DNA from: Neisseria zalophi
GTDB taxonomy: Bacteria > Pseudomonadota > Gammaproteobacteria > Burkholderiales > Neisseriaceae
Direction: 5' to 3'
NCBI RefSeq assembly: GCF_008807015.1
Contig: NZ_CP031700.1
Span: 806,001-870,000, forward strand
DNA length: 64,000 nt
The notes beneath the pieces were generated by a model. It was not told the origin of the DNA. It saw only the letters and a list, made by a program, of their open reading frames with translations, and searched no databases. This document shows, piece after piece, positions 40,760 through 49,900 of this stretch. The translations under genes and the position numbers were made by a program. Each line of letters starts with the position of its first letter. Position 1 is the first letter of the stretch.

Positions 40760-41391
40760 ACCGTATTATCCAGATTGATTTCACGGTGTATCCGTAATAA
40801 TGAAGGAGGCTGGAAATGGCTGGTCAGTATTACGGATCCTCCGCTGTCAATATGGCGATTAATAGCTTGTGCCAGTAAATTTTGGGCATTGCTGTCAAGT
40901 GCATCGAAAGGCTCGTCCATCAACCATACGGGGCGATAAGGCAGTAAGCTGAGGCGAAGGAGTGCAGCACGGCGTTTTTGGCCTTGTGAAAGTGTACTTG
41001 CTTTTTGGTCAAGCATGTCTTGCAAACCCCATATTTCGGCATAATGATGCAGTTGCTCCGTTTTATAAGAGTGTTGTGCCAAAGCTAAGGCGGATTGCAA
41101 GTTTTCTTTTATGGTCCACATTTCTTTTAATGCTGTTTGATAAGCACAGTAATGCCAAAGGGTATGCAGCTCAGGGTTGCTGGTGTTTAAAGGCTGGCCA
41201 TGCCAACGTATTTCACCATCTTCCGGTGGAAGCAAACCACAAATTGTTAAGAGTAGGGAAGTTTTGCCACCGCCATTTCGACCGCGTAACCAAATACATT
41301 CGCCTTTATTTAAAGTACAGTCGAAGCCTTGATATAACTGTTTGCGACCACGCTGAACAGTTAAATTGCATACTTCTAGCACTGCTGTCAT
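40756..41391 (-). CDS. ccmA: Haem exporter ATPase CcmA
   Basis: CcmA (211 residues) is the ABC ATPase whose activity releases holo-CcmE. The Walker A motif is GRNGGGKTS (about 37-45), the signature LSQGQKRRAALLRL, Walker B PVWLMDEPFDALD, and the switch His is in VILTSHFQPP. The first ccm gene starts directly after the torD stop codon (41392-41394), which ties the maturation genes to the tor genes. Confidence 0.96.
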   Translation of the reverse strand: MTAVLEVCNLTVQRGRKQLYQGFDCTLNKGECIWLRGRNGGGKTSLLLTICGLLPPEDGEIRWHGQPLNTSNPELHTLWHYCAYQTALKEMWTIKENLQSALALAQHSYKTEQLHHYAEIWGLQDMLDQKASTLSQGQKRRAALLRLSLLPYRPVWLMDEPFDALDSNAQNLLAQAINRHIDSGGSVILTSHFQPPSLLRIHREINLDNTV

Positions 41392-42051
41392 TTATTGTTC
41401 GTCCAAGTAATTTGCATCTGCTTCAACAAATGCTACAAGCAGGGCTGCCAGTGCAGGATAAACATCAGTTTTTACCATAATTTGCTGTGTTCGTTTGGCC
41501 CATATCGGCAACCAAACCAGCAAGGCTTCCCGAATAAATAATGCCTGATTTTTAGCTTCTACTTCAGGTTGGTTGGTGGTAGCTGTTTGAGCAATCCAAT
41601 GTGATAACAACGAAAGAAAAACAGCTAAATGATCGGCAGGCTCCTTAAATTGCTTATTGAGTTGTAGGCGGTTTTCTTTTAAAAACTGTCGCATTTTCAA
41701 TTCGGCATCACCATATAGGCGTTTATTTTCTTCAAGGTACCAAGAAGCATAAGGTGTGGCACATATATCTGCTTGTAATAAGAATAGGGTGGTAAAGTCA
41801 GCAGCCAATTCCAAACGTGCATCAGGCAGTGTGAGTGCTTGAGACAAGGCCGTCTGAAAACGTTGGCTTTCTTGTTCCAAGCCGCAAGCAGCTAAGGTCT
41901 GCCACAATGTAGAGGCATTTTCTTGAGTGTAATGTTCTAAATCCTGGTTACTCCGCTCTAAGGCAAGCCAATCTGCAAACCAAGCGTAGAGTGAAGAGCG
42001 CTGAGCGGAGACGTTGGGAAATGTTGTTTTAAAATTAATTGTTGTGTCCAT
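41392..42051 (-). CDS. torD: TorA-specific chaperone TorD
   Basis: TorD (219 residues) is an all-helical chaperone that binds the Tat signal of TorA and helps insert the molybdenum cofactor before export. Family marks are RSSLYAWFADWLALE, LAADFTTLFLL, and EPADHLAVFLSLLSHWI (the conserved EPxDH-type motif). Start at ATG 42051; the ribosome site is weak. It follows torA after 164 bp holding a hairpin. A full DUS (41849-41858) lies inside the reading frame, which suggests the module is not a very recent arrival. Confidence 0.93.
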   Translation of the reverse strand: MDTTINFKTTFPNVSAQRSSLYAWFADWLALERSNQDLEHYTQENASTLWQTLAACGLEQESQRFQTALSQALTLPDARLELAADFTTLFLLQADICATPYASWYLEENKRLYGDAELKMRQFLKENRLQLNKQFKEPADHLAVFLSLLSHWIAQTATTNQPEVEAKNQALFIREALLVWLPIWAKRTQQIMVKTDVYPALAALLVAFVEADANYLDEQ

Positions 42052-42118
42052 AAAGGTTATATATCGGGTAAAAGTAAGATTTGAATACACAGAAACGGAT
42101 TTCTATGTTGTTTCTTAA

Positions 42119-42174
42119 TCAACAAAAAAGCAAAACTGCGCCTATACCGATTTTACTCCGGCATTTGCGCAGTG
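42119..42174 (-). terminator. Hairpin between torA and torD (attenuator-like)
   Basis: On the minus strand ACTGCGC (from 42174) and GCGCAGT (to 42136) close a long stem with an inner CCG/CGG pairing, followed by TTTTGCTTTTTTG. It lies 42 bp after the torA stop. It could reduce transcription into torD and the ccm genes rather than stop it fully, since no other promoter for torD was recognised. Confidence 0.55.
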
Positions 42175-42215
42175 CCTGACGATTGTTTATCTAATGCCCG
42201 TATTAATCTCCTTGA

Positions 42216-44756
42216 TTAAACCGGATTACGTTGGCGAGGGATAGGTTTTCCATCCACCGTAACTTCTTGTGGACCACCGAAAGAAGTTACCGCCGGCGCA
42301 CGTCCGGTAAACTTTTCAATTTCCACTAAACAGGTATTCGCACTTGGCCCTTGCGCAAGTTCGGATGTACGAATATCAATAGTCAATGTGTTCGGATCGC
42401 CGTAAGTATCTAATGCACCGACTTCAGGGCCGGTCGGGCCGTACCATGCACCTTCATGAATCCTGACTACATTAGGCGGGAAATTATCGGAAATATGAGC
42501 ACCCGCCAACAGTTGGCCGCGGTCATTAAATACGCGAACTAAATCACCGTGTTTGATGCCCCGTTTTTTGGCATCGGCAGGTGAAATATAAACTGGCTCT
42601 CTATCTTTGATAGTATAGGTCGCGCGCCGGCTTTCTGATTCACAGGTTTGTGAGTGTAGGCGTGTATCCGGATGGGTTGATTGCAACCATAACGGATATT
42701 TATCAGAGCCTTTACCTCCTAAGGAGCGCTCGGTTTTTTCCATCCAGATCGGATGGCCTTTACAATCGCTCAAATTAAATGATGCTAATTTACGGCTATA
42801 AATTTCAATAAATCCGGAAGGCGTACCCAAGGCATTGACTTCAGGGTCTTCTCGGAAGTCGGCATGGCGTACCCAAGGTTTACCTTTCGGAAACAGGACA
42901 TAGCCTTTTTTCCAAAACTCTGCAAATGGAGGCATCGGAAACTCTTTACGTACATTATCGGCACGGCATTCTTCATAGAGATACTCCACCCACTGCATTT
43001 CATTCATTGAGCGGCTATATTCTTCCTCACGCCCCATACGTTTACAGAAGTTGTACCAAATATCAAAGTCTGAGCGTGAATGATATAGGGGGTCAACCAG
43101 TTTTTGCATGGCAATAACGCCGCGGTTGCTATAAGAACCGTATGCATCAATATCATTGCGCTCGTAAGGTGTACATGCAGGTAGCACCAAGTCAGCGAAT
43201 CGGCAAGTTGCCGTCCAGTTGTAATCTACGGCTACCACGGTCTCAAGTTGTAAATAAGCTTCTTTCATGCGGTTACGCTGTTGATGGCGATGCCACTGAT
43301 TACAACCTGAAAATATAGCCATTTTGTAGGGTGGCAGTTTTACTTGATGGCCGTTGAAATGAATTTCTTTACCCGGTTCCAGTAGTGCATCAATAACACG
43401 GGCAACCGGCATAGTTGAGCTGTATCCCTTATAATCTGTATTGTCATAACGGGGCTTGCGACCGGTATCTAAATTTAGAGGGAATGCGCCCGGCATAGAT
43501 GCACCGCTAGAAGATACGCCGACAGAACTATAATGATGTGAATAGCTGATGCCGCCGCCAGGCAAGCCGATTTGTCCCAGCATGGAGGCTAAAATAGCTG
43601 CCATCCAATAAGGTTGCTCACCATGCTCTTGGCGTTGAATCGCCCAACCTACCATAATCTGTGTGCGGTTTTTGGCCATTAAACGGGCAAGTTCACGGAT
43701 TTTTGCTGCCGGAACGCCGCAGATTTTTTCTGCCCATTCGGGTGTTTTTTCGACTTTGTCTTCTGTTTCGCCTTTTAAATAAGGCAGAAAGTCTTCAAAG
43801 CCCAAAGTATAAGTTTGGATAAACTCTTTATCGTAGAGATTTTCTTTCCATAGAGTGTGTGCCAAGGCAAGCATTAGGGCCACATCTGTTTGCGGGTTAA
43901 CATAGAAATGCTCACATTCTAAGAAATTCTGTGTTTTGCTCTTCACCGGATCGATACAGATAACCCGTATAGATTTATCTGCTACTTTTTTCTTAAGTTC
44001 GTCCAAGTAGGCAAATGCTTCATGTGTTTCGGTATTCCAACCTACTTGTAAGTTTTTAACCGGATCGTTTGCCCACATGACAATAACTTTAGATTCATCA
44101 AGAATGTATTCCCATGATGTGCCTTGGGAATAAACCTCGGTAGAACCTAAAACATAGGGAAGGATAACTTGTCCAGCTCCTGTAGAGTAATCGCCTGCCG
44201 TGCCGACACTGCGGCCGTGCATGCCGACAGCGCGCAACATGTGGTTGCCGCAGCTGTGTACTTGCCCTACAGAGCGCCAACCCACATTGCCGGTGTGTAG
44301 TGCCCATGGTCCGTAAGTTTTTTGGATACGCTCTAGTTCTGAGTAGAGGATATCTAACGCTTCATCCCAACTTACTCTGACAAAACGGTTATCACCCCGT
44401 TCGGCTCGGTTGCTGTTTTGTTTTTTTCGATACCAATCCAAGCGTACCATTGGATAACGTACGCGCGAAGGACTGTAAATAACATCTAAGGTACCTTGTA
44501 GAATATCAGTCGGATGCTTATCAAATTCAAATGGTTTGATTTCCAATACTCTGTCTGCTTCTACACGTGCACGGAATGCACCCCAATGTGCCCCGGAGAT
44601 TTTCCAACCAGCCATGTCCTTGGCATCAGGATTTAGATTAATTTCATCGCTGGCTTGTACGATTCGGGAAGCCATTAGCCAAGCTGACGGTACGGCAACT
44701 GAAGCACCCAAAGCAGCCAGACTGCTCAAAAATTGACGTCTTGTAACGTTTGCCAT
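42216..44756 (-). CDS. torA: Trimethylamine-N-oxide reductase TorA (Mo cofactor)
   Basis: TorA (846 residues) is the periplasmic terminal reductase of the DMSO reductase family that reduces TMAO to trimethylamine. It has a Tat signal ([18 protein letters not shown]) and no N-terminal cluster Cys, as in TorA. The predicted Mo ligand is Ser191 in [14 protein letters not shown]. Cofactor-binding segments include [22 protein letters not shown] and the C-terminal [15 protein letters not shown]. The length is almost the same as E. coli TorA. A BisC/TorZ-type enzyme is possible, but the torC, torD and torE neighbours favour TorA. Confidence 0.95.
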   Translation of the reverse strand: MANVTRRQFLSSLAALGASVAVPSAWLMASRIVQASDEINLNPDAKDMAGWKISGAHWGAFRARVEADRVLEIKPFEFDKHPTDILQGTLDVIYSPSRVRYPMVRLDWYRKKQNSNRAERGDNRFVRVSWDEALDILYSELERIQKTYGPWALHTGNVGWRSVGQVHSCGNHMLRAVGMHGRSVGTAGDYSTGAGQVILPYVLGSTEVYSQGTSWEYILDESKVIVMWANDPVKNLQVGWNTETHEAFAYLDELKKKVADKSIRVICIDPVKSKTQNFLECEHFYVNPQTDVALMLALAHTLWKENLYDKEFIQTYTLGFEDFLPYLKGETEDKVEKTPEWAEKICGVPAAKIRELARLMAKNRTQIMVGWAIQRQEHGEQPYWMAAILASMLGQIGLPGGGISYSHHYSSVGVSSSGASMPGAFPLNLDTGRKPRYDNTDYKGYSSTMPVARVIDALLEPGKEIHFNGHQVKLPPYKMAIFSGCNQWHRHQQRNRMKEAYLQLETVVAVDYNWTATCRFADLVLPACTPYERNDIDAYGSYSNRGVIAMQKLVDPLYHSRSDFDIWYNFCKRMGREEEYSRSMNEMQWVEYLYEECRADNVRKEFPMPPFAEFWKKGYVLFPKGKPWVRHADFREDPEVNALGTPSGFIEIYSRKLASFNLSDCKGHPIWMEKTERSLGGKGSDKYPLWLQSTHPDTRLHSQTCESESRRATYTIKDREPVYISPADAKKRGIKHGDLVRVFNDRGQLLAGAHISDNFPPNVVRIHEGAWYGPTGPEVGALDTYGDPNTLTIDIRTSELAQGPSANTCLVEIEKFTGRAPAVTSFGGPQEVTVDGKPIPRQRNPV

Positions 44757-44771
44757 AGTCGTTTTCCTTTT

Positions 44772-46004
44772 TTAATGTTCTGAGGCAGCTTTATCAACAG
44801 AATTTGAGTGGTTGCCTTTAAAGTCGGAAGAATGGGTTTGCAGATATTTCAATACCAATTTGGCGGTATCGTCGTCCATGTTGGTAAAACCTACCATGCC
44901 TGCGAATAATCCCGGCCATTGGTTTGCATCATGCCCTGATTCAGCCGGCTGGCGATGGCATACGCTACAGCTTTGAGAATAGCTGGAACGTGCCACATCC
45001 CAAATAGCTTCCGGACTGGTAACCAAATTACCTTTTTCCACCCAACCGGTAACGGTGACATGTTGCCACTCTAATCCGGTCAACTCGTCGACTTTGCTTT
45101 CTAATACTTTGACTATATTGGTATCTTTTGCTACTTCTTTATTCAGAATAGCATTGGTAATATTTAAACCGAAATTACCATATAAAACTCGTGCAAAGCC
45201 TTTGTTTTTACGCCACATTGTTAACTCAACTTGAATAGTGTCACCTTTGTTTTGTAAGACTTTTACTGGAGTGGCCATTTCGATAGAACCGATTTTTTGG
45301 GTCATGGCTTCGTCTGCAAACAAGTCTTGTGGTACTACGCTATAGTAACTTTCGCCACTGCTAGGTTTGACACCGTGGGCAACGGATATCAAAGTATCAA
45401 ATGCAGGATTACGGGCGCCTTTCATATCGGGCAGTTGGTGTGCAATACCTTTGTGGCATTCAACACAACTAACATTATTTTGAGCAGCCTGACGCATAGC
45501 CATTTGTGAGGTAACACGCATTTTAGAGAAATCCATGCTGTTGTAATCATGGCAATTTCTACACTCTTTGGAATTGTTGGCTTTAAAACGCGCCCATTCG
45601 CGCTGTGCTAATACGATACGGTGCTCCAAGAATTTTTCACGTGTACCGATAGTGCCGATAATTTGGCCAAGCACTTCTCGAGAAGCTTGCATTTTTCTGG
45701 CAACTTTATCAGTAAAATTGTGTGGAACATGGCAATCAGGGCAGCGTGCACGCACACCTGTCCGGTTCTTCCAGTGAACAGTTTTTTGCAGTTCCGGTAG
45801 TAGGTTATCGTTCATGCTATGGCATGACAGGCAGAATTCTTCTTGGTTGGTTTGTTCCATGCCATAATTAAAACTTCCCCAAAATAGTGCGCCGGCGATA
45901 AAACCACCGGTAACTAAAATACCTAAGCCTATTTTGGTTGCTGGTTGAGTGAATAAGCGGTAAAGCCAAATAAAAAAGCTTTTTATCCATTTGAAGATTT
46001 TCAT
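44772..46004 (-). CDS. torC: Pentaheme c-type cytochrome TorC
   Basis: TorC (410 residues) takes electrons from menaquinol and passes them to TorA. It has an N-terminal membrane anchor (about 25-45), a NapC/NirT-type tetraheme domain with CXXCH at 58-62, 88-92, 148-152 and 180-184, and a C-terminal domain with a fifth haem site CSVCH (346-350). This is the layout of TorC rather than NapC. Each haem must be added in the periplasm, which fits the ccm genes in the same gene run. It starts 54 bp after torE. Confidence 0.96.
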   Translation of the reverse strand: MKIFKWIKSFFIWLYRLFTQPATKIGLGILVTGGFIAGALFWGSFNYGMEQTNQEEFCLSCHSMNDNLLPELQKTVHWKNRTGVRARCPDCHVPHNFTDKVARKMQASREVLGQIIGTIGTREKFLEHRIVLAQREWARFKANNSKECRNCHDYNSMDFSKMRVTSQMAMRQAAQNNVSCVECHKGIAHQLPDMKGARNPAFDTLISVAHGVKPSSGESYYSVVPQDLFADEAMTQKIGSIEMATPVKVLQNKGDTIQVELTMWRKNKGFARVLYGNFGLNITNAILNKEVAKDTNIVKVLESKVDELTGLEWQHVTVTGWVEKGNLVTSPEAIWDVARSSYSQSCSVCHRQPAESGHDANQWPGLFAGMVGFTNMDDDTAKLVLKYLQTHSSDFKGNHSNSVDKAASEH

Positions 46005-46058
46005 TGTTATCGTCTTTGTATGAGTGGTAGCTGATAGGGTAGTGTTATATTTGTTAAA

Positions 46059-46220
46059 TTACTTTGGTGGGCCCCACCACAATATTTGACCTATCCAAAC
46101 TAAAAAACCATAAGCACAAATCATAAAAAATGCAGCGACAGGTAATCCTACGAATGCAAGCAGTAAAAAACGCTTCCATTCATTTTTGGTACCTGTTGCC
46201 GGTGGGTTAATGTTGGACAT
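46059..46220 (-). CDS. torE: TorE/NapE-family small membrane protein
   Basis: This 53-codon gene is the first of the tor run. The protein has the NapE/TorE pattern: a short polar N terminus (SNINPPATGTKNEWKRF), one membrane helix (about 18-46, LLLAFVGLPVAAFFMICAYGF) and a C-terminal WIGQILWWGPPK. The family accompanies Nap and Tor systems; its role is unknown. A GGGAAAC ribosome site precedes ATG 46220. It directly follows the FNR-type promoter. Confidence 0.9.
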   Translation of the reverse strand: MSNINPPATGTKNEWKRFLLLAFVGLPVAAFFMICAYGFLVWIGQILWWGPPK

Positions 46221-46270
46221 TTTGTTTCCCTACAGTTAGTTTAAAAAATAAACGGATGAATAATGGTGGC

Positions 46271-46313
46271 TACTATAACAAGATAGGCTGTTATATGGAT
46301 TGATGTGAATCAA
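46271..46313 (-). promoter_or_regulatory. FNR-dependent promoter of the torECAD-ccm genes
   Basis: The palindrome TTGATGTGAATCAA (46300-46313) is a perfect FNR consensus (TTGAT-N4-ATCAA). On the minus strand TATAGT (46276-46271), preceded by TG, is a good extended -10. The distance between the centres (33 bp) puts FNR near -41.5 to -42.5, the class II activator position, with the start of transcription about 40 bp before the torE ATG. No TorR-type boxes and no torS/torR/torT genes were seen. Confidence 0.82.
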
Positions 46314-46620
46314 TGTAAATTTATTTATTGACTAAGATTTTTATTTTAAAAAAATTAAAAATATGATAGATATAACTGTTTTTTATATCTTCTATGAAAT
46401 TTTTTGATAAAAAGGAAACGTGCAATTATAGCTTATATTTTATGAAATAAGTAAATTAAAATAGGTTATTTCAAAGCTTTTATTTATGCTTATCAAGTAT
46501 TGTTTTAAGTGGATGTGATAATTAAATGAAACCAAGCCTGAATTGCAGTAATTATATTTTGTCTTGGCTTTGCATTCGAGTGTAATAACAGGTTATATTA
46601 CAAAGATGTCGATTTGATCT

Positions 46621-46653
46621 ATGTTAAAAAATAACCAGTTTATTTTTTAACAT
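46621..46653. repeat. Perfect 13-bp inverted repeat
   Basis: ATGTTAAAAAATA (46621-46633) and its exact complement (46641-46653) flank a 7-nt loop. It lies about 340 bp upstream of gltB. It could be a weak terminator or a binding site. A second short pair, TGTAATA/TATTACA, is 20 bp to the left. Confidence 0.55.
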
Positions 46654-46770
46654 TAGAAAGTAAACGAATGGGTATAAAATTGTATTTATAAAAATAAATA
46701 AATAAAATCAATATATTATATAAATATTTTTTTGTAAAAGAAATATTTTTGCATACTAAAAACTTAGATG

Positions 46771-46824
46771 TTTAAACAAAATTGTCAACAATTATATTGC
46801 GAATTGTTGACAATTTTGTTTAAA
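46771..46824. promoter_or_regulatory. 23-bp perfect inverted repeat with two GntR-like operators, upstream of gltB
   Basis: Arms 46771-46793 and 46802-46824 are exact complements with an 8-bp spacer. Each arm contains AATTGTCAACAATT (or its complement AATTGTTGACAATT), which is itself a near-palindrome of the TTGT-NN-ACAA type bound by FCD GntR regulators. The arrangement suggests paired operators. It lies about 165-220 bp before gltB, and TTGACA inside it could also be a -35 box. Confidence 0.6.
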
Positions 46825-46990
46825 TAGAAGTAAAAGTTATTGTACGGCTAACGATTGAGTATATTAAACGAGTTACAGATCTGATATTTTCAAGTAATTT
46901 GTCACAATTATTATTTATCCCCATTCTATACCGTCATTTATCTAAAATTATTATCTAATTATTACAATTACATTCAGTAGGAACACTAAT

Positions 46991-49900
46991 ATGAATATGC
47001 TCTATGACCGTTCATTAGAAAAAGAAAATTGCGGCTTCGGTCTGATTGCCAATATTGATGGCATTCAAAGCCATAAAGTTGTCCGGAATGCCATTTTGGG
47101 GTTGTCGCGTATGCAACACCGTGGCGCAATTCTTTCCGATGGTAAAACCGGTGATGGTTGCGGCGTTTCTTTGCAAATGCCGGAATCATTTTTTCGCACT
47201 GTGGCAGAAGAGACAGGGATTTCATTGGCGCAAAAATTTGCCGTAGGGCAGATTTTCTTGCCGAAAGACAATGAAAAAGCACAAGAGTATATTGATATTA
47301 TCAATGAAGAGCTGACTCGTGAAACTTTAAGTATAGCAGCATGGCGTGATGTGCCGACTAATCCTTCGGTATTGGGTTCGATTGCGTTGGCGGATATGCC
47401 TCAGATTAAGCAGGTGTTGGTAAATGCGCCGAGCGGTTGGCGTACTCAGGATTTACAACGCCGTTTATTTGTAACGCGTCGCCGTATTGAAAAACGTATT
47501 GACCATCCGGATTTTTATATCTGTAGTTTATCTAATCAAACCATTGTTTATAAAGGTTTGTGTATGCCGAAAGATTTGCCTAAGTTTTATTTGGACTTGG
47601 GCGACTTGCGTATGCAATCGGCTATCTGTCTTTTTCACCAACGCTTTTCTACGAATACTCAGCCACGCTGGAAACTGGCCCAGCCTTTCCGCTATTTGGC
47701 GCATAACGGTGAAATCAATACGATTTCCGGTAACCGTGCTTGGGCGCGTGCCCGTGCTTACAAATATCATACTCCGCTGATTCCTGATTTACAGACGGCT
47801 GCACCGTTTGTGAATGAAAGCGGTTCGGATTCCAGCTCGTTGGATAATATGTTGGAAGTCTTTGTAAGCGGCGGTATGGATTTATTCCGTGCCATGCGTC
47901 TGTTGGTGCCGCCTGCATGGCAGCAAAATCCGGATATGGATGATGATTTGCGTGCATTCTATGACTTTAACTCCATGCATATGGAGCCTTGGGACGGCCC
48001 GGCCGGTATCGTGCTTTCAGACGGCCGTTATGCTGCCTGTAACTTAGACCGTAATGGTTTGCGTCCTGCGCGTTATGTCATTACTCAAGATCGTTTGATT
48101 ACAATTGCTTCGGAAGTCGGTATTTGGGATTACGCACCCGATGAGGTTGTGGAGAAAGGCCGTGTCGGTCCGGGTCAGTTATTGGTGATCGATACCAAAA
48201 ACGGCAAGTTATTACATTCTGACGAAATTAATAATGAATTACGTGCCCGCCATCCGTATCGTACATGGTTAGAGAAAAACGTTAAACGTTTGATTCCTTT
48301 TGAGCAGTTGCCGGATAACGAAGTCGGTGAAGCCTCTATGACTGCGGATATGTTAACTGTCTATCAGAAGCAGTTTCTCTATGATCGTGAGGAGTTGGAA
48401 AATATTGTGCGCGTATTGGGCGAAGACGGTCAAGAAGCGGTTGGCTCAATGGGGGATGATACATCTTTTGCCGTCTTGTCTGAGCGTTCTAGGCTGACTT
48501 TTGATTATTTCCGCCAGTATTTTGCACAGGTTACCAACCCGCCGATTGATCCTTTGCGGGAGGCGCATGTGATGAGCCTTGCGACCAGTATCGGTAGGGA
48601 AATGAGTGTGTTTTTTGAAGCGGAAGGCATGTCACATCGTGTGAATTTCAAATCTCCGATATTGCTTTATTCGGATATGCAGCAAATGCTGTCTCTGCCC
48701 CAAGAGTATTATAAACATACTGTATTAGATGCTACCTATGCACCTGAAGCGGATTTGAAAGATGCCATCGAAGCATTGTGCGATCAGGCCGAACAGGCTG
48801 CGCGTGAAGGTACGGTATTGTTGGTGGTTTCCGATAGAAATATCGCCAAAGACCGCCAGCCGATACCGTCTGCGCTTGCAGTAGGCGCAATACAGAACCG
48901 GTTGGTTAACGCTAATTTGCGTTGTGATGCCAATATTATCGTAGAAACCGCTGAAACACGGAACCCGCATCATTTTGCCGTATTGATCGGGTTGGGTGCG
49001 ACGGCCGTTTATCCTTATTTGGCTTATGAAAGCTTGGCGCACATGGTCAATACCGGTGTGATTACCAAGCCTTTGCGGGTCGTTATGTCTAATTTCCGTA
49101 ACGGCATCAATAAAGGCCTGTATAAAATCATGTCGAAAATGGGTATTTCCTGCGTATCGTCTTATCGCTGTGCGCGTCTGTTTGAAGTGGTCGGCATGAA
49201 CAGCGAAATTGTGGATATGTGTTTCCCCGGCATTACCAGCCGTGTGGAAGGTGCTTCGTTTACCGATTTGCATGAGCAAATTTCTGCTACCCGCAAACGG
49301 GCATGGCGCCGTAGCCAAGATGTTGATGCGGGCGGCTTGCTTAAATTCAAACCGCAGGGCGAATATCATGCTTACAATCCTGATGTGGTGAACACCTTAC
49401 AGGCAGCGGTGAATAGTGGGGATTATGGTAAATACCGCCTTTACCGCGATGCTGTGAATAATCGTCCGGTAACCACCATTCGCGATATGTTGCGGTTAAA
49501 AACCGAAACTGCTACACCGATTTCGATTGATCAGGTTGAGCCGTCTGAAAATCTGTATAAGCGTTTTGACAGTGCCGCTATGTCTATCGGTGCATTAAGC
49601 CCTGAAGCGCATGAGTCTTTGGCCATGGCGATGAACCGTTTGGGCGGCTATTCCAACTCTGGTGAGGGTGGGGAAGATCCTAAACGTTACGGCACCGATA
49701 AAGTATCGCGTATCAAACAGGTTGCGTCCGGCCGTTTTGGTGTCACTCCGGCTTATCTGATGAGTGCCGATGTGATTCAGATTAAAGTGGCACAAGGGGC
49801 AAAACCGGGTGAGGGCGGTCAGCTGCCCGGTGATAAAGTAACCCCGTATATTGCGCAATTGCGCTATGCGGTGCCGGGTTCTACCTTGATTTCACCGCCG

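Larger units (their letters stand above)
46314..46990. promoter_or_regulatory. AT-rich intergenic region between tor genes and gltB
   Basis: About 680 bp with no credible ORF and no uptake sequence. It contains three perfect inverted repeats, at 46581-46602, 46621-46653 and 46771-46824. The last is the likely operator region for gltB. AGGA lies 9 bp before the gltB ATG. A gltB promoter could not be placed confidently. A small RNA is possible in the middle part. Confidence 0.5.
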
